Shown here in pieces: positions 8,395 to 16,388 of a stretch of 64,000 nucleotides of DNA. Source of the stretch: Hornefia porci (GTDB taxonomy: Bacteria; Bacillota; Clostridia; Peptostreptococcales; Anaerovoracaceae); contig NZ_MJIE01000001.1 of NCBI RefSeq assembly GCF_001940235.1, forward strand, positions 682,001 to 746,000, given 5' to 3'. Position numbers and translations under genes: made by a program. Numbering within the stretch: position 1 is the stretch's first letter; every line of letters begins with the position of its first letter. The notes beneath the pieces are model-generated. The model did not search any database. It was not told the origin of the DNA and was given only the letters and a program-made list of their open reading frames with translations.

Positions 8395-8841
8395 CTGTGT
8401 ACGCATTCTGCAGAGCCTGCATTTTAAATGGTTGAGAGGCTCATCGCAGATTTTAATCCAAATACAATCCAATCTGATACATTACTAAATGCTTTAGCAT
8501 CTGTGTATACCTGTCCTGACAATTTCCTTAAGTTCATCAAGTGATTGGATAATTACTTCTGCTATTTCCGGCCTCCTTTCGTTTTTATGCAATAAAAACC
8601 GGAAAGCCTATATGACCTTCCGGCATGTAATTTAGGGTAATCAAAGTTTTTGGGTAATCAAAGTTTTTTAGGGTCTCTGTTCATTCGGGTCTAACAGTGG
8701 GCTCCTTCCGTGGGGTCTGACAATGGGGGCAGTGCGTAGGGGCAAAAGAACTCAAAATGATTAGAGGAGGCCGTGATTGCCTCCTCTATGCTTCTTCATT
8801 TATCATATAACTGCAACGATTTTAAAATGAAAGGAGCATAC

Positions 8842-10494
8842 ATGAATGATATCATAAGATTTCTTGAATTAGAAGACCCTGCAATAACAATCGAGGACAT
8901 CTCCACAGAGGGACGTGTCAAAACGGTTACGTTGTCGACACCACCGGAGATCAGATTCTGTCCCCGGTGCAGCTTTCGAATGCATTCCAGAGGGATCAGG
9001 ATCCGAAGGGTCAATCATCCGATATTGCAGGACACGTATCAGTTAGTCCTTTTACTGAAGCAGCGGCGCTGGCGCTGTACGAACGGGCAATGTCGATATG
9101 AAGAAAATGAATCTTTTAATTTCATAAGTAAACACCGTCGGAACACAAACGCAGCCGACTTTCTCATCGTCAATGAATTCCGGGATCTGACTAAGTCTGC
9201 CGCAGATATCGCAAGGAAGTTCAACACTTCTGACACATACGCCATCAACGTATTTGACCGGTATGTCAACATGAAGAGGATTGCCCTGACGGATGCGATC
9301 AGCATCGACGAAGTTCATCTCGACATCGATCAGATATGTCAATATGCGCTGGTCGTTCAGGATTTTCATACAGGAGAAGTGATTGATCTGCTCGAAAGCC
9401 GCAGGCAGAATGTGACTGAACCATACTTCGCATCCATTCCAAAGGAAGAACGTTTTGCCGTTCAATATCTCATCACGGACATGAACAATGAATATCTTCG
9501 CTATGTTGAGAGATACTTTCCGAACGCAGTATCTGTCGTAGATTCTTTCCATGTGATCCAGTGGATCGTCAAAGAACTTGCGGATTTCATACGCGATCTG
9601 CAGAATACGATCAGAGAGCGTGACGAAATACGGCAGAAAAAACTGTCGGAAAAGGCCGGACACCAGGTAAGGCTTCCAATGTCCGATGAACTGTATCTGC
9701 TGAAGCACTACCGTTTCCTTTTACTTTCCAATGCAGATTCCATCACATATCACGAGGAACCACACATGGACCGGCACTTCAGATGCCTGATGAGAACCTC
9801 CGATTACAAGGAACGCTTTTTTCTCATTGATCCCGCGTTGAAAGAACTCCATGATCTGAAAGAGCGTTATGTGCGATTCAACACAGTAAATGCCGGCAAG
9901 CCTCAAAAGGCGGCAATCGAATTGAATCAACTGATCAATGACTACGCCCATTGCGATCACGACATCTTTATCCGTTTTTCCAGACTCCTGAAACGACACA
10001 GGGAACCTATCATCAACTCATTCGTTCTGATGGAACGGCTTGATAAAAACGGGGGCGCTATCATTTCGAGATTGTCCAACGGTCCTATCGAATCCACGAA
10101 CAGAAAGGCCAAAGATCTGAAACGGATGGGGCGGGGTTTCCGTAATTTCAACCATTTTCGGAATCGGTTCCTCTTTGCTTCAAGAAACGATCCCCAATTA
10201 AACGGACGCGAGCCTGTCGGACAAGACCGGCCTCGTTCTTTAAGATACCGGAACACAGTTCCTAAGAGTAAACAGCGCGTCCTGAACGCTGAGCTCGAGT
10301 CGATTCTCGAAATGTACGACTGCTCAAAGGACGAGCTTCTTTCCCTTCGGCACTGGGTGGCTGAAGGCAACAGTCCTTTTAACAACCCGGATAGGATCCT
10401 CAATGAAGCGGGGCTTCCATGTGACTTCATTGCTGCCAGCAGAATACTGGACGAAGCCTTTCTTGACATCAATAAGGGAGGTGATTTGAGATGA
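8842..10494 (+). CDS. ISL3-family transposase (copy 1)
   Basis: 550 aa from ATG 8842, with AAAGGAG 6 nt upstream. The N-terminal zinc-ribbon-like CPRC...C-N-G-Q-C cluster (about residues 35-85) and helix-turn-helix (SAADIARKFNTSDTYAIN) precede a DDE domain. Candidate catalytic acids are D in SIDEVHLDI, D in SVVDSFHVIQW and E in NGPIESTNRKAK, the last being the ISL3 C-terminal signature. It catalyses cut-and-paste transposition with 8-bp duplications. The encoded protein is identical to that of the copy at 42966-44618. Confidence 0.95.
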   Translation: MNDIIRFLELEDPAITIEDISTEGRVKTVTLSTPPEIRFCPRCSFRMHSRGIRIRRVNHPILQDTYQLVLLLKQRRWRCTNGQCRYEENESFNFISKHRRNTNAADFLIVNEFRDLTKSAADIARKFNTSDTYAINVFDRYVNMKRIALTDAISIDEVHLDIDQICQYALVVQDFHTGEVIDLLESRRQNVTEPYFASIPKEERFAVQYLITDMNNEYLRYVERYFPNAVSVVDSFHVIQWIVKELADFIRDLQNTIRERDEIRQKKLSEKAGHQVRLPMSDELYLLKHYRFLLLSNADSITYHEEPHMDRHFRCLMRTSDYKERFFLIDPALKELHDLKERYVRFNTVNAGKPQKAAIELNQLINDYAHCDHDIFIRFSRLLKRHREPIINSFVLMERLDKNGGAIISRLSNGPIESTNRKAKDLKRMGRGFRNFNHFRNRFLFASRNDPQLNGREPVGQDRPRSLRYRNTVPKSKQRVLNAELESILEMYDCSKDELLSLRHWVAEGNSPFNNPDRILNEAGLPCDFIAASRILDEAFLDINKGGDLR

Positions 10495-10682
10495 CCACCT
10501 ATCAAGAACTGCATCAACATATCCTCGATCTTGAAACGGATCTCGATTTTCAAACAACGGAATTAAACTGCCTGTACGGATTCCTGTCCTGGATGAATCT
10601 ATGGGATGAATTCATCTATTTCAGAAACCATGCTCATTCTGAACAAAATGAAGACGAACCCTTCCCACGTCTGGTACTTTAA
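10491..10682 (+). CDS. Small accessory ORF of the ISL3 element (copy 1)
   Basis: 63 aa, rich in Asp, Glu, Leu and Phe (LDLETDLDFQTTELNCLYGFL). ATG overlaps the transposase stop (ATGA) with GGGAGGTG just upstream, so it is probably translationally coupled. It is intact in both copies, which argues it is a real part of the element. Function unknown; a role as transposase partner or regulator is only a guess. Confidence 0.6.
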   Translation: MTTYQELHQHILDLETDLDFQTTELNCLYGFLSWMNLWDEFIYFRNHAHSEQNEDEPFPRLVL

Positions 10683-10926
10683 CCTAAACTCTCATTAAGA
10701 AAACTGACATCAGAATCGTTGCAATTCAAAGCGGAGATCACTTATCGATCCTCCGCTTGATTTTCCGTTCAGTTCTTGTTTGTTCAGACCCCATAGTTCG
10801 CCCCTAATGAACGACCCCACAGACTGTCCCTAACGACAGACCATAACGAATGACATCTGACCCTAATGCTTTCCCCCAAAAAACTTTGACAAACCCTAAA
10901 AAACTTTGATTACCCGTAATTTACTG

Positions 10927-11430
10927 TTACTCAATTAATTGTTCTATCATCAGTTCAATAATTCTTGATGGTAATCTGACCTTTCCACCATTGTAATGCT
11001 GCAGCTTTTTCAAGCAAGACAAGTATTCTTCTTTATCAATATAGAAATTATCATACAGCTCTTTCAGTATTCCTAGTGTCCCCTTTACTTCAACACCCTC
11101 CTTTTCCGCAGCTTTTCGGAGTGGTCCATCACCAGATAATAATACAATTTCTCTATTTTTAGCGATTGCAAGTGCTACACAATCAAATACTGATGGCTTT
11201 GCATATTTCATATTTAACTCTTCTGCGAGAAAAAATTCTTCTGTTGTCATTTCTGTAGGAACCAATCCATGCTCAATTAACCGTTCTCCCAAACCCTCTG
11301 GTTCTACAAGTTCGTTTCCAATAGCATCGCTATTCATTAAGAATACATATGGAAGCAGGAATGGCAGATTAATTTTGTCTATTGTCAAAAAATCTATCCA
11401 AACATTTGTGTCACTACTTATATATTCCAT
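10927..11430 (-). CDS. PIN-domain protein, probable toxin of an ImmA/XRE-PIN pair
   Basis: 167 aa. PIN nuclease acids are visible: Asp in ISSDTNVWIDF near the N-terminus, Asp in SVFDCVALAIA and Asp in VLLSGDGPLRKAAE. The fold would cut RNA in a Mg-dependent manner. The gene follows the XRE-ImmA gene after a single base, with GTAGGAGC inside that gene's end as ribosome-binding site. PIN genes next to COG2856-type genes have been predicted as toxin-antitoxin-like pairs; activity here is inferred. The ISL3 target site lies 3 bp past its stop. Confidence 0.75.
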   Translation of the reverse strand: MEYISSDTNVWIDFLTIDKINLPFLLPYVFLMNSDAIGNELVEPEGLGERLIEHGLVPTEMTTEEFFLAEELNMKYAKPSVFDCVALAIAKNREIVLLSGDGPLRKAAEKEGVEVKGTLGILKELYDNFYIDKEEYLSCLKKLQHYNGGKVRLPSRIIELMIEQLIE

Positions 11431-11431
11431 T

Positions 11432-12472
11432 CTATGCTCCTACAAAACAACAATGATTTGCAACTTCTTCAAATGGTATTTGTAATAGTTCTGCACCTTT
11501 CTGAATTGTTATTTCGTCCTCATTCACCGCCCTATAAACAAGTTGAGGAAATAAAGAAGGTTTTTCCATAGGAATCCTTGACTTTTCATTTTTTCTTCCA
11601 CCTGTTCTGTTCAAATTAATAAAATAGTTTCTACAAACCGATTCATTAATAATACCACAATTTTTAGCACGCATTACTAACAAGGACATGGCTACACCAT
11701 ACTCTTCACAAATCATAAACATGTCAGTTTTTATTGATTTCCTGTGTACTCCAAGCTCTCTTTTAGCATCAATTTCTGGCAACAAAAATGCACCACTAAT
11801 AGCTGTAGCCATCTTTTCTTTCTGATTTTCATCCATTTCATCAGGCCACTTAAAGGCAAAATGTGCAAGTTCATGACCTAAAGTGGTTCTCAATCGCTCA
11901 GCAGTCATATTCTTATTAACGGCAATATATGGGCGGTCATTTACTGTACCATTAATGCCAGAAAAACCATCATTCTCTATATCGATCATATAAACCAATA
12001 CACCTTTGTTTTCAAGTAGTTCCATTAAATTTCCAACTGGTCCACTCTCTGCAAGCTTTAGATATCGCCTTAATCGTAACGCATTTTCTTCAATATCCTC
12101 ACTAAGATCCACTGTATTGATTCTTGGGGCTTCAGGAAGAACTTCTCCACCTAAAAGTTCAACAGATTCAAAAAACCTGCTAAAATACTCTTCAACGGAT
12201 TCCCTGACATAATCCTGTTGAGATTTATTTAGCTTCCCATTTTTACGGAACTCCTCATGTGAAAAAACAAGATTCTCATTTCTTGAAACTAAAAAGTCAG
12301 TAACCTTAACATTCAATGCTTCAGCTAATAATTTAATTACTGGCATATCAGGTCTACGTTCGCCGCTTTCATAATGAGTAATCGCCATAGTTGAAACACC
12401 TACCATAGAGGCAAGTTTTGTCTTTGTAAAATTATTCTTTAATCTGTAATATTTTAAGTTTTTATTAAACAT
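11432..12472 (-). CDS. XRE-type HTH and ImmA/IrrE metallopeptidase fusion protein
   Basis: 346 aa. A Cro/CI-type HTH at about residues 5-60 (TKTKLASMVGVSTMAITHYESGERRPD) is joined to a COG2856 peptidase domain whose zinc site is TLGHELAHFAFKWPDE (about residue 200). Proteins of this design repress their own operon and are relieved by proteolysis in several mobile elements. AAGGAAGGAGG precedes ATG 12472. With the PIN gene one base downstream it would be the regulator/antitoxin-like partner. Low GC relative to the housekeeping genes fits acquisition. Confidence 0.85.
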   Translation of the reverse strand: MFNKNLKYYRLKNNFTKTKLASMVGVSTMAITHYESGERRPDMPVIKLLAEALNVKVTDFLVSRNENLVFSHEEFRKNGKLNKSQQDYVRESVEEYFSRFFESVELLGGEVLPEAPRINTVDLSEDIEENALRLRRYLKLAESGPVGNLMELLENKGVLVYMIDIENDGFSGINGTVNDRPYIAVNKNMTAERLRTTLGHELAHFAFKWPDEMDENQKEKMATAISGAFLLPEIDAKRELGVHRKSIKTDMFMICEEYGVAMSLLVMRAKNCGIINESVCRNYFINLNRTGGRKNEKSRIPMEKPSLFPQLVYRAVNEDEITIQKGAELLQIPFEEVANHCCFVGA

Positions 12473-12499
12473 TTTTCGCCTCCTTCCTTGCTCTTTAAG

Positions 12500-12600
12500 A
12501 TTACATGGCGCAATTTATTCTGTTTATATTTTATCATTTCTTCAAAAAAAGTAAACACGTTTTGAATTCATTTTTCATAATTAGTATTATACTATGTATA
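12500..12600 (-). promoter_or_regulatory. Probable promoter region of the XRE-ImmA/PIN operon
   Basis: On the minus strand a TTTACT hexamer and TAAAAT are separated by 16 nt upstream of the XRE gene. The palindrome AGTATAATACT lies further upstream and could be an XRE operator. The hexamers are imperfect, so the call is moderate. Confidence 0.4.
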
Positions 12601-12633
12601 CGAGGCACGTAATTATGTGCCCCTTCTGTGTCT

Positions 12634-12840
12634 TCATATATTATTCTTACTGGTTGATATGGTTACGTCCAATGCATCAGGATTTGTGTAGTCGAAGCAT
12701 ATGGTAAGGTCTGCCTGTGGATCAAAGTCCACAAGCAGTACTCTATTACCTTGCCTTGCAAGTGCTACTCCAAGGTTTGTGGTACTCGTCGTCTTGGCTA
12801 CACCCCCTTTTTGTGTACAGATTGAAATGACCTTACTCAT
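12634..12840 (-). pseudogene. Truncated ParA/Soj-type ATPase
   Basis: Only about 68 aa remain: MSKVISICTQKGGVAKTTST carries the deviant Walker A KGGVAKTT, followed by LGVALARQGNRVLLVDFDPQADLT, then an abrupt end (STSKNNI). Functional ParA proteins are about 250 aa or longer, so Walker B and the rest are lost. The start overlaps the Cys-rich gene by 8 nt, so the two were co-translated. A relic of a plasmid-like or integrative element partition module. Confidence 0.8.
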
Positions 12841-13411
12841 CCTCATCACACCCTTTGTCATCGCAGCATTTGCATTCACAAGGATGAAGTGTGCCTTCAG
12901 CTATCTGATCACCAACCTTAAAGGAAAATGCGATTTCCTCAATTTCATGCTGGCATTTACAGCTATCACAGCTGCAGCATTCACACTCACATGAGTCCTC
13001 GTCATCTTCAAATTCGTCCTCATATTCTGCATCTGCCATATCCAGCTCATCCATAAAGGCTTCGATAGCACATTTTTTGAAGCTGTCATTGAATTTGTCA
13101 ATTGCATCATTATTTCTTCTGCAAAGCACTCTGAGCTGTTCAGGAATGAAAGAGTAATCATGATCAATCAGAAGAATATCGATAAGGCTGATTGCATGTG
13201 CCGGTGAGATTTTCATCAGCTCCTCAAACAGATTCACGTAACCATTGAATATATGGAGTCCGTCTTCATACTCGCCGTGAAGTGTATAAAAGGTTTCTCT
13301 TGCTGAGAGTTCAACTGCCTCTGCAACTACTCCAGATAAATCTCTGATTTTCTCCTTCATTTCCTTTTCATTTGCAATAACTGTTTCTCTTTCGATTTTT
13401 TTGTTCTCCAT
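12833..13411 (-). CDS. Acidic protein with a Cys-rich C-terminus
   Basis: 192 aa from ATG 13411 (GGAGGAAACAAA upstream). Residues 1-130 are mostly helical and acidic. The C-terminus has two dense cysteine clusters, CECECCSCDSCKC and CECKCCDDKGC, with a nearby His, separated by a non-Cys stretch. Such clusters bind zinc or other soft metals. It sits directly upstream of, and overlaps, the ParA remnant, suggesting a role in the old element's maintenance. I do not recognise the family. Confidence 0.65.
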   Translation of the reverse strand: MENKKIERETVIANEKEMKEKIRDLSGVVAEAVELSARETFYTLHGEYEDGLHIFNGYVNLFEELMKISPAHAISLIDILLIDHDYSFIPEQLRVLCRRNNDAIDKFNDSFKKCAIEAFMDELDMADAEYEDEFEDDEDSCECECCSCDSCKCQHEIEEIAFSFKVGDQIAEGTLHPCECKCCDDKGCDEDE

Positions 13412-13485
13412 TTTGTTTCCTCCTGTTTTTTGAAAATAAAAAAAACACACCCGTATTGGCGTGGTCATGTATAGTGAGGAAACTT

Positions 13486-13653
13486 TTATATATATTTACG
13501 TTTTGCATTCAGGAACTTGATAAGAGCATCATCAATAGCATCGGTATATTTACCTTCTCTGGTAAGTGCGTTTTTCCAGTTGATTAGACTGTATAGAGTA
13601 AGATCATGTATATCATCATCCATCGGAACCAAGTATTTATTCTTTCTCGTCAT
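13486..13653 (-). CDS. Small 55-aa protein of the island operon
   Basis: Starts MTRKNKYLVPMDDDIHDLTL with GGGAGGTGGAA just before ATG 13653 and ends LIKFLNAKRKYI. It is charged and probably helical, upstream of the Cys-rich gene and on the same strand. The longer open frame upstream lacks a ribosome-binding site. Function unknown; a small DNA-binding or accessory protein is possible. Confidence 0.5.
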   Translation of the reverse strand: MTRKNKYLVPMDDDIHDLTLYSLINWKNALTREGKYTDAIDDALIKFLNAKRKYI

Positions 13654-13863
13654 TTCCACCTCCCGAAGATATTGTAACCGAAACAGTTTGCTATTGGAAT
13701 TATGCAATGAACAGAAAATCGCACATTCTGTCCCCACAAATAACTATGTATGGATGAACTCAGGGGCTCTCAGAAGCCCTCAGGTGCCCTCATATGCACA
13801 GTTTTTCTGATTTGCTGAAATCGATGAAACCATTGAAAATGCTGACTTCCCTTGAAAATAAAG

Positions 13864-13887
13864 AACTCGGAGCATTTGCTCCGAGTG
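13864..13887 (-). terminator. Intrinsic terminator-like hairpin
   Basis: CTCGGAGC-ATTT-GCTCCGAG (13868-13887) is a perfect 8-bp stem. Read leftward it is followed by the T-rich TTCTTTATTTTC. It would stop transcription coming from the tRNA cluster through the tandem repeats. Confidence 0.6.
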
Positions 13888-13895
13888 TGAATCCT

Positions 13896-14295
13896 TGGTT
13901 ACGGGGAAAGGACTGGCGCGTATGCTTACGCATCCGCCGTTCTGCGGCCGCTCTCTGCAGCGGCCTTGGACACACGGCTGCCCGAACGTCCACCGGACGT
14001 TCGAGCTTCACGCCGCGGCCTTTTCAGGTTCAAGTCCTTTCGATTAATCGATGTAATTAAAAGACGATGGTACAAACCACCGTCTTTTTATTACATGGTT
14101 GCGGGGAAAGGACTGGCGCGTATGCTTACGCATCCGCCGTCCTGCGGCCACTCTCTGCAGCGGCCTTGGACACACGGCTGCCCGAACGTCCACCGGACGT
14201 TCGAGCTTCACGCCGTGGCCTTTTCAGGTTCAAGTCCTTTCGATTAATCGATGTAATTAAAAGACGATGGTACAAACCACCGTCTTTTTATTACA
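13896..14295. repeat. Two tandem 200-bp units (B, C) attached to the tRNA-fMet 3' end
   Basis: Units 13896-14095 and 14096-14295 have an exact 200-bp period and differ at only about four positions. Each begins with the last bases of tRNA-fMet (TGGTTRCGGGGAAAGGACT) and then departs from the tRNA. Each also holds GGTTCAAGTCCTTT, the tRNA T-arm in inverted orientation, and a hairpin AAAGACGATGGT/ACCACCGTCTTT with flanking A and T runs, a bidirectional terminator. The array ends where the intact tRNA begins at 14296. Confidence 0.85.
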
Positions 14296-14371
<76 letters not shown>

Positions 14372-14415
14372 ATATCATATTGTGTTGCTGTGACGCCCAT
14401 TCTGTGTGATAGTAA

Positions 14416-14504
14416 TGGTGCCGGCGACCGGGGTCGAACCGGTACGGGTATTACTACCCATGGGATTTTAAGTCCCAGGCGTCTGCCAATTCCGCCACGC
14501 CGGC
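14416..14504 (-). tRNA. tRNA-Leu (TAA)
   Basis: 89 nt including CCA. Acceptor GCCGGCG pairs with CGCCGGC, the anticodon loop is CTTAAAA (anticodon TAA, reads UUA), and the long variable arm of a class II tRNA is present. Second in the leftward cluster. Confidence 0.95.
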
Positions 14505-14514
14505 AGAAAAAAAT

Positions 14515-14589
14515 TGGCTCCGAGGGTGGGGCTCGAACCCACAGCCTACCGGTTAACAGCCGGTTGCTCCACCATTGAGCTACCTCGGA
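14515..14589 (-). tRNA. tRNA-Asn (GTT)
   Basis: 75 nt including CCA. Acceptor TCCGAGG pairs with CCTCGGA, anticodon loop CTGTTAA gives anticodon GTT, and the T arm is GTGGGTTCGAGCCCCAC. First gene of the cluster. Confidence 0.95.
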
Positions 14590-14618
14590 ATAACGTTACT
14601 TTGTCCGCAACAGTTAGT

Positions 14619-14648
14619 ATTATATAGCATAAACGGTAGGTTTGTCAA
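14619..14648 (-). promoter_or_regulatory. Promoter of the tRNA-Asn-Leu-fMet cluster
   Basis: On the minus strand TTGACA at 14648-14643, an 18-nt spacer and TATAAT at 14624-14619. Both hexamers are perfect, 30 nt before the tRNA-Asn 5' end. Confidence 0.85.
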
Positions 14649-14775
14649 CAGGAAAATTTGATATTTTTGGGTATTCTTCCACCGTTATTCCGCGCTCAGC
14701 AAAAACGTCAGATTTCGGCCGTTTTCATATCGTAATCCGCTTCCCTATCTCCATGTTTCAATGTTCTGCACAGCG

Positions 14776-15060
14776 TTATTCGGCGGTTTCACTGCACGCT
14801 GATCTGATGACCTCCGCGGCATCCTCCGGTGCGGTGATTCGGCAGATCTGCTCCGCGGTCAGTTCTGAAATATCCGCGCAGGCGCTGGTGCATCCGCAGA
14901 TTACCAGAAGATATTTGTAGACGGTACCCGGTTCAGCGATATCAATCGCCCAGTCAGACCGCGCGTCCCGGATCTTCTGCAGAAGTGCGCCTCTGTCGTA
15001 TCGTGGATTGCATCCTCCGCAGAATTTGACGCCGATCGTCACAGGCTCCGGCGCAGTCAT
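14776..15060 (-). CDS. Conserved-looking 94-aa protein coupled to NifU-like gene
   Basis: Contains a CGGC motif in VTIGVKFCGGCNPRYDRG and an ICGCTSAC motif further on, so four Cys could bind a metal or FeS cluster. Its ATG overlaps the NifU-like stop (ATGA), pointing to co-translation and a linked role, perhaps in FeS or sulfur handling. I cannot name the family. Confidence 0.65.
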   Translation of the reverse strand: MTAPEPVTIGVKFCGGCNPRYDRGALLQKIRDARSDWAIDIAEPGTVYKYLLVICGCTSACADISELTAEQICRITAPEDAAEVIRSACSETAE

Positions 15061-15353
15061 CGCCCGCCGCCCTTCATCAGCGAACGGGCAAAGGCCATCA
15101 TGTCCTCATCCACGGAGTTGTCCAGCAGGATCTCCCTGATTTCCGGCATCTCCCGGCGGAAAACTTCCTTTACAACGTTCTCCAGCGTGTCCTCCGCCGC
15201 ATAGCAGCCGCCGCATGCGCCGGTGAACCGCACTGTGAGAACGCCGTCTTTGTAATCCCGCATTTCCATGCCGCCCATGTGGCTCTCCAGCACCGGATTT
15301 ATCTTCTCATCGATAAGCGTCTGTATCTGTTCTCTTTTCTCGTTCTGCGCCAT
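15057..15353 (-). CDS. NifU-like C-terminal domain protein
   Basis: 98 aa. The NifU_C signature is clear: INPVLESHMGGMEMRDYKDGVLTV-type start and GACGGCYAAEDTLENVVKE with CxxC. Stand-alone proteins of this type carry or deliver Fe-S clusters in the cytoplasm. GGAAAGGAAACGG lies upstream of ATG 15353. Paired with a second CGGC-containing protein just downstream. Confidence 0.85.
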   Translation of the reverse strand: MAQNEKREQIQTLIDEKINPVLESHMGGMEMRDYKDGVLTVRFTGACGGCYAAEDTLENVVKEVFRREMPEIREILLDNSVDEDMMAFARSLMKGGGR

Positions 15354-15437
15354 AGCAGCACCGTTTCCTTTCCTTCCGTGTCTCCATACGCGTTCTGTAT
15401 GCGTTTCATGCGCGTTCCATGCTGCGGCTCCGGCCGC

Positions 15438-16379
15438 CTACATATACAGCTCCATCAGCGCCATGGCGGCCACCGGCAGAGTTGCCAGCGACATCAGCGT
15501 CGTCATCGCGATGCCCTTCGCCATCAGGTCTGCATTTTTGTTTTCCCTGGCGGCAATCGCAACGGAAATCACCGCGCCCGGAAAAGCCGAAGCAAACACC
15601 AGCGTCAGCTTGGCCCAGTTCGTGAGAGGCAGCCAGTTACAGCCCAGGAATGTCAGCACCGGCACAAGCACCACGTTGACAAGGCAGACAATAATAAGCT
15701 TCCGATCGGTGAAGGCGGATTTCAGATTGCTGTTGCTCAGCTGGATTCCCAGCACAATCATAGAGACCGGCACTGTTGCGTCCGCCAGAATTCCGAAAAA
15801 ATCCGAGGCGATTTCTGGGAGCCGTATTCCTGTAATCAGAAGGACCAGTCCTATCAGTGCCGCCAGCATACACATGTTGCAGAGAGAGCGGAACACCGCG
15901 CGAATGTCCGCCCGTTTTTTTGTGCCGTAATTCAACTGCAAAACCTGCAGGAAATAGAGATAGAAAACGCAGGTGCAGTTTTCGATGACCATGAAATACA
16001 GCGCCTGGCTGCCGAAAATCGACGCCGTAACGGGAAATCCCATAAATCCGCTGTTTACGCTGGACATCAGAGCAAGAAGGACCCCCTGATCCTCCGGCGG
16101 CCGATACCGCAGTATCTTCAGTACCAGAAGACCCAGCAGCCATACAGCGAAAAACCAGATCAGCGTTCCCAGAAACACCTCTAATGTCGCCCGTTTCATT
16201 TCCGGCGTCAGCGGATTTTCCGACATGGAATCGATAATCATGGCCGGGATGGATATATACAGGAGAAGATTGACCAGATACTTGTTCGACTCTACAGGAA
16301 GAACACCTGCTTTGTTCGCGGCGTAGCCTACGGCAACGATGCAGAAAATCATAATAACCTTCAGAAAAACTGTCGCCAT
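15438..16379 (-). CDS. AEC (auxin efflux carrier) family transporter
   Basis: 313 aa with about 8-10 hydrophobic membrane segments. The opening (VIMIFCIVAVGYAANKAGVLP) and the middle NSGFMGFPVTASIFG, a break in a membrane helix, match AEC proteins, which export organic anions (malate or related acids in bacteria). GGAGGGGAA precedes ATG 16379. The substrate cannot be read from the sequence. Confidence 0.85.
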   Translation of the reverse strand: MATVFLKVIMIFCIVAVGYAANKAGVLPVESNKYLVNLLLYISIPAMIIDSMSENPLTPEMKRATLEVFLGTLIWFFAVWLLGLLVLKILRYRPPEDQGVLLALMSSVNSGFMGFPVTASIFGSQALYFMVIENCTCVFYLYFLQVLQLNYGTKKRADIRAVFRSLCNMCMLAALIGLVLLITGIRLPEIASDFFGILADATVPVSMIVLGIQLSNSNLKSAFTDRKLIIVCLVNVVLVPVLTFLGCNWLPLTNWAKLTLVFASAFPGAVISVAIAARENKNADLMAKGIAMTTLMSLATLPVAAMALMELYM

Positions 16380-16388
16380 TTCCCCTCC

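Larger units (their letters stand above)
8635..10915 (+). mobile_element. ISL3-family insertion sequence, copy 1, with doubled left end
   Basis: The element is flanked by the 8-bp target duplication GTAATTTA (8627-8634 and 10916-10923). Its right end is the inverted repeat of its left end (starting GGGTAATCAAAGTTTT, 23 bp perfect counting from 8652). The first 17 bp of the left repeat occur twice, at 8635-8651 and again from 8652, so this copy is 2281 bp against 2264 bp for copy 2. It holds the transposase and a 63-aa ORF. Confidence 0.93.
8383..14295. mobile_element. Degraded accessory island abutting tRNA-fMet
   Basis: The segment starts at a 12-bp copy of the tRNA-fMet 3' end (8383-8394) and runs to the intact tRNA at 14296, matching how integrases that target tRNA 3' ends leave direct repeats. 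Its genes (PIN, XRE-ImmA, broken ParA, Cys-rich protein, a 55-aa protein) are AT-richer than their neighbours and typical of mobile DNA. No integrase, relaxase or replication gene is seen, so this would be a remnant, later hit by an ISL3 element. Boundaries are inferred. Confidence 0.5.

Noticed and set aside
8400..8626. A small gene left of ISL3 copy 1
   Set aside because: A GGAGG lies upstream of short minus-strand frames, but the best frame lacks a standard start and others are under 40 codons in shifted frames; probably a decayed gene.
12634..12840. A working ParA partition gene
   Set aside because: The frame ends after about 68 residues and lacks Walker B; it is a truncated remnant.
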